Assembly (NCBI GenBank): GCA_010021705.1
Contig: RGMU01000039.1
Coordinates: 1-10,081, forward strand
Direction: 5' to 3'
Length of the DNA: 10,081 bases
Source of the DNA: Chitinophagia bacterium
Lineage (GTDB): Bacteria > Bacteroidota > Bacteroidia > Chitinophagales > Chitinophagaceae
Below, piece by piece: positions 5,804-10,081 of this stretch. The notes beneath the pieces are model-generated. The model saw only the letters and a list, made by a program, of their open reading frames with translations, was not told the DNA's origin and searched no databases. The number at the start of each line of letters is the position of its first letter. The stretch's first letter is position 1. Made by a program: the position numbers and the translations under genes.

Positions 5804-6811
5804 CTACACATGAATATGTAAAGGGTTAATATATGGATTACCATATCTATGCCCGCCAATATTTATTAATTCATCTTGAGATGCAGAAAAATCAACAGTC
5901 GCAGGATGGGGAAGGGCACCACCAGCTTCACTGAAAGTATATATACCTAAGTCTTCTAACGCTTTTTTTACTCCTCTTTCAAATTTTCGGTTTAGACTTC
6001 TACCCGGACCATCTGCCCCTCCAATATTATAAACGCCATTGTTTAAATACTCTTGCGCATCATTATATAAGTCATGCTCAACCGAAACTGAGTTTGCAGC
6101 GGTTTTCAAATCCATATAGGTAAAACAAAAATGTTTAGCTAAATCAATACGTGCCTTCTTTATCTCGTCGGCTAAATGCACACCATTACCACATCCTACA
6201 GGGATATGCAATAGATTATATAGTGCATGGTTTTGGTCGTGATTGTATATATCATGGTAGCCTGTAATGCCACAAGCATTACAATGTGGAATTTTGTTGA
6301 CGTAAAATGCTCTGTTATGAAAAAAAGCAAGCCAATTAGAATGTGGTGTAGCCCAAAAGCCGCCCATTAGTATCCCAATATATGCGGCAGCTGCACCAAT
6401 TAGAAAATTATTATACTCTTGCAAACATTGGTACATCTCTGTAACGTTTGTACAATTTGGATAATTTACCAACGCCTTAGTACCAAAACAACTGTATTCA
6501 CCACCATTAGCTTTTAGATGATTATTTAGAATATGTTTGACGCAATCTGTTTTGCTCATGCCAACATACAAAGGCACGAGATATTTTTTGCCGTTACATT
6601 CTATCCAGAATCCCCATATATACACACCACCATTATTAGGCACAATTGCACCACCGCCCCCATTTAATGGTTCAATAATTGCATTTAATTGCTTTTTATT
6701 TTTAGCTTTAAACTTATTCCATAAAGTATTATTAGCAGCGTTAACTGAAGCAACTAACTGAGCCGTGGCAGCGTCTGTAATTTTGTAAACCGGGCTGAAA
6801 GGCAAGTGCAT
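5804..6811 (-). CDS. Uncharacterised protein with a probable split GIY-YIG nuclease domain
   Basis: I do not recognise a named family for the whole 335-residue protein. No signal peptide is visible. The segment GGVYIWGFWI (61-70) followed by VPLYVGMS (79-86) and a basic/His stretch KHILNNH (92-98) matches the start of a GIY-YIG nuclease domain (GVY...YVG-x-S). The usual closing element, a catalytic Glu with a downstream Asn, fits SVSVEHDLYN (Glu245) and YLNNG (Asn257). Between them lies an insertion of roughly 120-130 residues with a hydrophobic stretch (137-152), FFHNRAFY (163-170) and a CNAC (177-180), perhaps metal-binding. The usual GIY-YIG arginine is not obvious; Lys92 may replace it. 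Codons look more AT-rich than in the flanking genes, by eye only. Nuclease activity is inferred. The upstream leader is a CAA-repeat tract and no clear promoter was found. Start ATG at 6811. Confidence 0.6.
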   Translation of the reverse strand: MHLPFSPVYKITDAATAQLVASVNAANNTLWNKFKAKNKKQLNAIIEPLNGGGGAIVPNNGGVYIWGFWIECNGKKYLVPLYVGMSKTDCVKHILNNHLKANGGEYSCFGTKALVNYPNCTNVTEMYQCLQEYNNFLIGAAAAYIGILMGGFWATPHSNWLAFFHNRAFYVNKIPHCNACGITGYHDIYNHDQNHALYNLLHIPVGCGNGVHLADEIKKARIDLAKHFCFTYMDLKTAANSVSVEHDLYNDAQEYLNNGVYNIGGADGPGRSLNRKFERGVKKALEDLGIYTFSEAGGALPHPATVDFSASQDELINIGGHRYGNPYINPLHIHV

Positions 6812-6831
6812 GTGTTGTTGTTGTTTTGTTG
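6812..6831 (-). other. CAA-repeat leader before the GIY-YIG-like gene
   Basis: Read on the minus strand, the 20 nt before the ATG are CAACAAAACAACAACAACAC. This is an unstructured CAA-type leader with no Shine-Dalgarno sequence. Such tracts can help ribosome loading and, being repeats, can also vary in length. Confidence 0.5.
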
Positions 6832-6917
6832 ATAAATTATATGTTTTTATTGACTACAAATAACAACCATTTTATTGAAAACCAAAACAAATAAAAGTTA
6901 AATTATTGTTATAAAAT

Positions 6918-6974
6918 CTAGCTAAAACAACGTCCCCACGCGGGTAGGTCTTCTTCGGTGATGCTGCTAACCAT
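6918..6974 (-). CDS. Possible 18-codon ORF in a GC-rich intergenic patch
   Basis: The minus strand has an ATG-started ORF encoding MVSSITEEDLPAWGRCFS, stop TAG at 6918-6920. It begins 16 nt after the stop of the secreted-protein gene and lies about 107 nt before the GIY-YIG-like gene, on the same strand. The coding stretch is clearly richer in G+C than the very AT-rich DNA on both sides, which suggests selection on either a peptide or an RNA. No ribosome-binding site is seen; the ATG is preceded by TAATGGTTA. As RNA, AGCAGC can pair with GUUGUU around a CCC-GCGU-GGG hairpin, so a structured RNA is an alternative. I know no family for the peptide. Confidence 0.3.
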   Translation of the reverse strand: MVSSITEEDLPAWGRCFS

Positions 6975-6990
6975 TAACCATTAATCATTA

Positions 6991-7701
6991 CTAAAGGTAA
7001 TTACTTAATTCGCTTAGCATCAGCGATATTTTCATATTCCATTGCTGCTGGGCTGCGGTATTAGAGCCGTTGGCAGTTTCTAATTCATACTGCTTGTGCA
7101 TGGCTGCCAATTCAGCATTCCATTTGGCAAGTAGCTCACTTGGTGGCGGTAAAGCTGTTCCCTTAACTGCACTTTCATTTATTTCTTTGCGCATTTTGCG
7201 GGCACATAGTTCTACTATGTTAAACTTCACTTTTTCATGTATCAGCTGATAATCAGGCATTTTTATACCCTTATTTAACCAAGACTTTGAGGTATTAAAC
7301 TGTGCCATCACCTGCCTATCATTGCCACCTTTACCACACACCAGCACAAACACGCTATTAAACGGCAAATAGGTTTTCTTAGGGGGTATGCCGCGATACA
7401 TATCCCAACTGTATTGCATGCCCGCCGTCCATACCACCATGCTATCGGGCTTCACCACTTTTTTCACTATTTTGTGTCTGCCGCTGTCGGGCTGCACCCT
7501 AAAAATAGGATTGGCTACGGTGTCATCTTTCATGTAGGAGTGTAGCTTACCTACATTCAGCATAGATGCGGTAGGCTCTACATAAACCCTTCGCTTATGC
7601 CCCCTACTATGCCCATGCCTGTGCCTGCTATGGCTTCGCCTGCCCCATGAAGGAGGGCAAAGCAACAGCAGCATTAATAGCAAAACCAACAAACGACCCA
7701 T
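6991..7701 (-). CDS. Predicted secreted protein of unknown function with His/Arg-rich N-terminus
   Basis: Not recognised. From the ATG at 7701 the product is 236 residues with a strong signal peptide (MGRLLVLLLMLLLLCPPSWG) and likely cleavage after SWG or nearby; the cysteine in the core has a poor lipobox, so lipidation is uncertain. Mature residues begin with a very basic, His-rich stretch (RRSHSRHRHGHSRGHKRR), then a soluble domain with VVWTAGMQYSWDMY and FNSVFVLVCGKGGND, and a helical C-terminus rich in Ala, Glu, Lys and Met. A GTG at 7740 would add 13 residues, but a TAnnTTTG promoter box at 7729-7736 would start transcription inside that extension, and the signal peptide fits the ATG better. 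It follows the deaminase gene on the same strand by 58 nt and may be transcribed separately. An extracytoplasmic location is inferred. Confidence 0.65.
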   Translation of the reverse strand: MGRLLVLLLMLLLLCPPSWGRRSHSRHRHGHSRGHKRRVYVEPTASMLNVGKLHSYMKDDTVANPIFRVQPDSGRHKIVKKVVKPDSMVVWTAGMQYSWDMYRGIPPKKTYLPFNSVFVLVCGKGGNDRQVMAQFNTSKSWLNKGIKMPDYQLIHEKVKFNIVELCARKMRKEINESAVKGTALPPPSELLAKWNAELAAMHKQYELETANGSNTAAQQQWNMKISLMLSELSNYL

Positions 7702-7728
7702 AGCATATAGTCTAATTGAAAAAGAGCG

Positions 7729-7736
7729 CAAAATTA
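7729..7736 (-). promoter_or_regulatory. Bacteroidota-type -7 box for the secreted-protein gene
   Basis: The minus strand reads TAATTTTG, an exact TAnnTTTG match 27 nt before the ATG at 7701. It lies between the deaminase stop and the secreted-protein gene, and it argues against use of the GTG at 7740. Confidence 0.45.
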
Positions 7737-7759
7737 TCACTCAAAAAGAGTTTTCCTAC

Positions 7760-8653
7760 TTAATAAATTAGTAAATTTTTGAGGGACGCATTTCCTTGCA
7801 GTCCTCCCGTGTGCACGCACAGCAAGCGGGTATGGGGCAAAAAGTAGCCTGATTGCAGCTGTTCGGCAATGCCATACATCATTTTAGCCGTATAAACCCT
7901 GTCAAGCGGAATTTGGTTTTGCGTGTAAAAATGGTTCATAAAGGCTATTAAATCGTCATTACATTGCCCAAACCCACCAAAATGCCAATCATCAACAATA
8001 GTCATCATTTCATGTTTTACTTTAGGTAATTTATCTTTTATATCTGTTAATAAGTATTTTCCTTCTTTCATGGGTGCATACCCTATCACAAACTGTTCCG
8101 CAGAGCAAGCGCGTGTAATGCCTGCCATTGTTGTACCCGTCCCCACCGGCAAAGCAATATGTGTATAACTTTTATCTATATAATTTGCAATCGCTTCGCA
8201 GCCTTTTATGCCGTATTTATTGTCCCCACCTTCAGGAATAAAATAAGGATTTTTTAAGGATTTGTCTATTAATGTAGCCCATTGGCTTAACGCTTGCTGT
8301 AATAGCGTTTTAGGCACTTGTATAAGCTCCATGCCATAAGCTTTGCATTGGCGCATAGTGGGTGTTGGGTGCAGATATACTCCTTTCACCATGCCCACAC
8401 TCTTTAGCCCTGCCTCTTTGGCAGCGTATGCCGCAGCTACCAAATGGTTAGAATAGCCCCCGCCCACCGTTACAATGGCATCTGCGTTTTGGGTGAGGGC
8501 ATCTTCAATATTCAGCCTTAGTTTGAACCATTTGTTGCCCGATACCACCGGGTGTAAGGTATCTAACCTTAGCATATCGCAGCGGGCTATTTGCTGTTCA
8601 TACCCTCCTAAGCAAATAGGCTGTATGGGTGGTGGCAGGCTAATTGTATCCAT
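7760..8653 (-). CDS. PLP-dependent ACC deaminase / D-cysteine desulfhydrase homologue
   Basis: Fold-type II pyridoxal-phosphate enzyme of 297 residues, cytoplasmic. Characterised relatives either open the ring of 1-aminocyclopropane-1-carboxylate or release sulfide from D-cysteine; the sequence does not decide which, and Bacteroidota members are mostly annotated generically. The PLP-lysine region is VVSGNKWFKLRLNIEDAL (36-53), with Lys41 or Lys44 as the Schiff-base residue. GGGYSNHL (64-71) contains the Ser-Asn-His substrate/base motif. VGTGTTMAGI (170-179) forms the phosphate-binding loop, and HTGGLQGN (281-288) is the C-terminal family motif. At 297 residues it is somewhat shorter than the roughly 330 of typical DcyD. 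The ATG at 8653 overlaps the end of era by 14 nt, pointing to coupled translation. Confidence 0.85.
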   Translation of the reverse strand: MDTISLPPPIQPICLGGYEQQIARCDMLRLDTLHPVVSGNKWFKLRLNIEDALTQNADAIVTVGGGYSNHLVAAAYAAKEAGLKSVGMVKGVYLHPTPTMRQCKAYGMELIQVPKTLLQQALSQWATLIDKSLKNPYFIPEGGDNKYGIKGCEAIANYIDKSYTHIALPVGTGTTMAGITRACSAEQFVIGYAPMKEGKYLLTDIKDKLPKVKHEMMTIVDDWHFGGFGQCNDDLIAFMNHFYTQNQIPLDRVYTAKMMYGIAEQLQSGYFLPHTRLLCVHTGGLQGNASLKNLLIY

Positions 8654-9515
8654 ATTCTTTAAGGAAGGTATCGTTATCCCGCCAGTGAGGTCTCACCTTT
8701 ACAAACAGGTCTAAATGCACTTTGCGCTGCAAAAATTCTTCTATTTGCTTACGGGCTGCTATGCCCAATTTGTTAATCATACTGCCCCCTTTGCCTATAA
8801 GTATAATTTTTTGCGTTTCCCTGCTTGCAATAATTTCAGCCTTAATAACCGTTAGCGTTGCCTTATCTTCAAACGACTGAATGATTACGGTGGTATGGTA
8901 AGGTATTTCTTCGCTGTATATCGTAAAAATATGCTGCCTGATAATTTCAGCCACAAAAAAGCGTTCGCTTCTATCGGTCAGGGTGTCTTCGGGATAGTAT
9001 GGAGGCGATAGCGGCAATCTGTCCACAATAGCTTGCATTACAGCATCCATACCACTGCCTTTTTTAGCCGATGCAGTAACAATGTGCCAGTTGGGCACTA
9101 AAGAGCGATAAGGGGCTACAACAGGCTCTAAATCGCCTTTATGCTTGTCTGTTTTGTTGAGCAACAGCAACGTGGGCACTTGTAGCGAAACGGCAGGTAA
9201 AATGGCTTGCAATTTGTCAATAGGCTGGGTAATGTCATGCACCCAAATAGCCACATCGGCATCTTCGGCAGCACTTGTTACCTGCTTCATCATTTTCTCG
9301 TGTAGCTTATATTGGGTGTCCATAATACCCGGTGTGTCAGAAAACACCATTTGGTATTGGTCGGTGGTAAGTATGCCCAATATTCTGTGCCTTGTGGTTT
9401 GCACTTTTGGCGAAGTAATAACTAAATTTTCGCCTAAAAGTTGGTTCAACAAAGTGGACTTACCCGCATTGGGTGCGCCAAAGATGTTCACAAAACCTGC
9501 TTTGTATGTTTCCAT
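8640..9515 (-). CDS. era: GTPase Era
   Basis: Essential ribosome-assembly GTPase that binds the 3' end of 16S rRNA and assists 30S maturation. At 291 residues it has the normal length. The GTPase domain shows the P-loop GAPNAGKS (13-20), the switch region with QTTRHRILGI (39-48), DTPG (60-63), NKTD (120-123) and the G5-like SAKKG (149-153). The KH RNA-binding domain is C-terminal, with EIPYHTTV (203-210), IILIGKGGSMINKLG (237-251) and the closing VRPHWRDND (274-282). All key residues are present. It follows the PAP2 gene with a 6-nt gap and overlaps the deaminase gene, so these three form a tight minus-strand operon. YbeY, encoded nearby on the other strand, acts on the same end of 16S rRNA. 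Confidence 0.97.
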   Translation of the reverse strand: METYKAGFVNIFGAPNAGKSTLLNQLLGENLVITSPKVQTTRHRILGILTTDQYQMVFSDTPGIMDTQYKLHEKMMKQVTSAAEDADVAIWVHDITQPIDKLQAILPAVSLQVPTLLLLNKTDKHKGDLEPVVAPYRSLVPNWHIVTASAKKGSGMDAVMQAIVDRLPLSPPYYPEDTLTDRSERFFVAEIIRQHIFTIYSEEIPYHTTVIIQSFEDKATLTVIKAEIIASRETQKIILIGKGGSMINKLGIAARKQIEEFLQRKVHLDLFVKVRPHWRDNDTFLKEYGYN

Positions 9516-9521
9516 ATTATA

Positions 9522-10081
9522 CTATTGCTGTAGTTTAGTTTTGGCTTCTAAGCCAAAATAGTTGTTAAATAAGAACCCGGTACTGCACCCTACCATTGTG
9601 CCTAAAATAGCCCCGCAAGCCACATCAGCGGGATAGTGTACGCCCACATACACCTGCGAATAGGCTACCAATGCAGCCCATGCCAATGCCACCGGAAGCA
9701 CCCATTTATACCGGTTGCCCAATGTGGCTATGGCATACCACGCCATGCCAAAATGATTGGAGGCGTGGGAAGACGGAAAACCATACTCGCCCCCACAGTC
9801 CACAAGCAAACGCCGCACAGTAGCCAATGAGGGATTGTGGCAGGGGCGAAAACGGTGAAAAAAAGGCTTTAATACAGACGCGCTCACATAATCGGTTATG
9901 GCAAAAGTTAGCACAAAAAACAAGCACCACCACAAGCCCTGCATTTTGTATTTTTTTGGCATTATAAAAGCCAAAAAAGCATAAACAGGTGTCCAAAACA
10001 GTGGATAACGAAACAACGGCAACACCCTATCGGCAATGGTGGAATGCCACGCAAAATTGATGATGTACCGCAATTGATTGT
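9522..10081 (-). CDS. PAP2-family membrane phosphatase (5' end beyond the window)
   Basis: Integral membrane phosphatase of the PAP2 superfamily, which acts on lipid phosphates such as phosphatidate or undecaprenyl diphosphate; the substrate is not determined. Counting from the TTG at 10073, the three active-site motifs are KPFFHRFRP (Lys69, Arg76, Pro77), PSSH (100-103) and SQVYVGVHYPAD (His146, Asp150), with several membrane helices between them. Gln140 replaces the Arg of the textbook motif SRxxxxxHxxxD, a change I believe is common in this Bacteroidota clade. Relatives carry about 15 more residues before the N-x-x-H-S segment (here NFAWHS), the reading frame is open through to the window edge, and the only internal candidate start is TTG. 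I therefore treat the gene as cut at its 5' end. The stop at 9522 is 6 nt before era. Confidence 0.85.
   Translation of the reverse strand, partial: NQLRYIINFAWHSTIADRVLPLFRYPLFWTPVYAFLAFIMPKKYKMQGLWWCLFFVLTFAITDYVSASVLKPFFHRFRPCHNPSLATVRRLLVDCGGEYGFPSSHASNHFGMAWYAIATLGNRYKWVLPVALAWAALVAYSQVYVGVHYPADVACGAILGTMVGCSTGFLFNNYFGLEAKTKLQQ

Noticed and set aside
6918..6974. GC-rich patch considered as a TPP, preQ1, SAM or cobalamin riboswitch or a tRNA fragment
   Set aside because: None of the conserved core boxes of these RNAs or a T-arm/acceptor pattern could be found on either strand.
7702..7740. GTG start at 7740 for the secreted-protein gene
   Set aside because: It puts 13 extra polar residues before the signal peptide and lies upstream of the expected transcription start from the -7 box at 7729-7736.
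9145..9561. 138-codon plus-strand ORF opposite era
   Set aside because: Era is certain on the minus strand with all its motifs; the antisense ORF is a shadow with unusual Cys/Ser-rich composition.
9624..9656. PAP2 third motif has Gln instead of Arg (SQVYVGVHYPAD)
   Set aside because: Related Bacteroidota PAP2 proteins commonly lack this Arg while keeping the catalytic His and Asp, so I do not treat it as a defect.

Overview
The window looks like chromosomal DNA of a Bacteroidota bacterium, most likely of the Chitinophaga/Sphingobacteria side. Several things point there. Matches to the Bacteroidota -7 promoter box TAnnTTTG sit upstream of several starts, and most genes lack a Shine-Dalgarno sequence. 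YbeY carries the HGxLHLCGYxD form of its metal motif. There is a PAS/histidine-phosphotransfer protein without an ATPase domain, a PdeM-type phosphoesterase, and a beta-rich lipoprotein with a short lipobox signal. Most genes are housekeeping or ordinary accessory genes. No transposase, tRNA, rRNA, CRISPR array or phage gene was seen.

Left part, plus strand (1-3190). A half-size EamA/DMT membrane transporter is followed by an intergenic hairpin built from two facing consensus DnaA boxes. Next comes a three-PAS sensor protein that ends after the phospho-accepting helix. A TTG-started PdeM-like metallophosphoesterase follows, in which several family histidines are replaced. A clear intrinsic terminator at 3162-3189 closes this side and probably also serves the convergent lipoprotein gene (3221-4060, minus).

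Middle (4175-5784). The compact operon ybeY-rluA-folB (rRNA maturation, RNA pseudouridylation, folate synthesis) is read from a promoter only about 14 nt before the ybeY start. After folB there is a perfect 22-bp inverted repeat around a 25-nt A-rich loop, placed midway between two convergent genes.

Right part, minus strand (5804-10081). Reading leftwards: a PAP2-family phosphatase cut by the window edge, era, a PLP-dependent ACC deaminase/D-cysteine desulfhydrase homologue overlapping era, a secreted protein of unknown function with its own promoter motif, a GC-rich patch with an 18-codon ORF, and an unrecognised 335-residue protein. In that last protein I see a GIY-YIG nuclease signature split by a long insertion.

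The most interesting places are the split GIY-YIG protein with the neighbouring perfect inverted repeat and GC-rich micro-ORF, the altered active site of the PdeM homologue, and the cluster of exact DnaA boxes at 492-1054. None of these is proven to be a new system. Each is something seen in the sequence with an inferred meaning.
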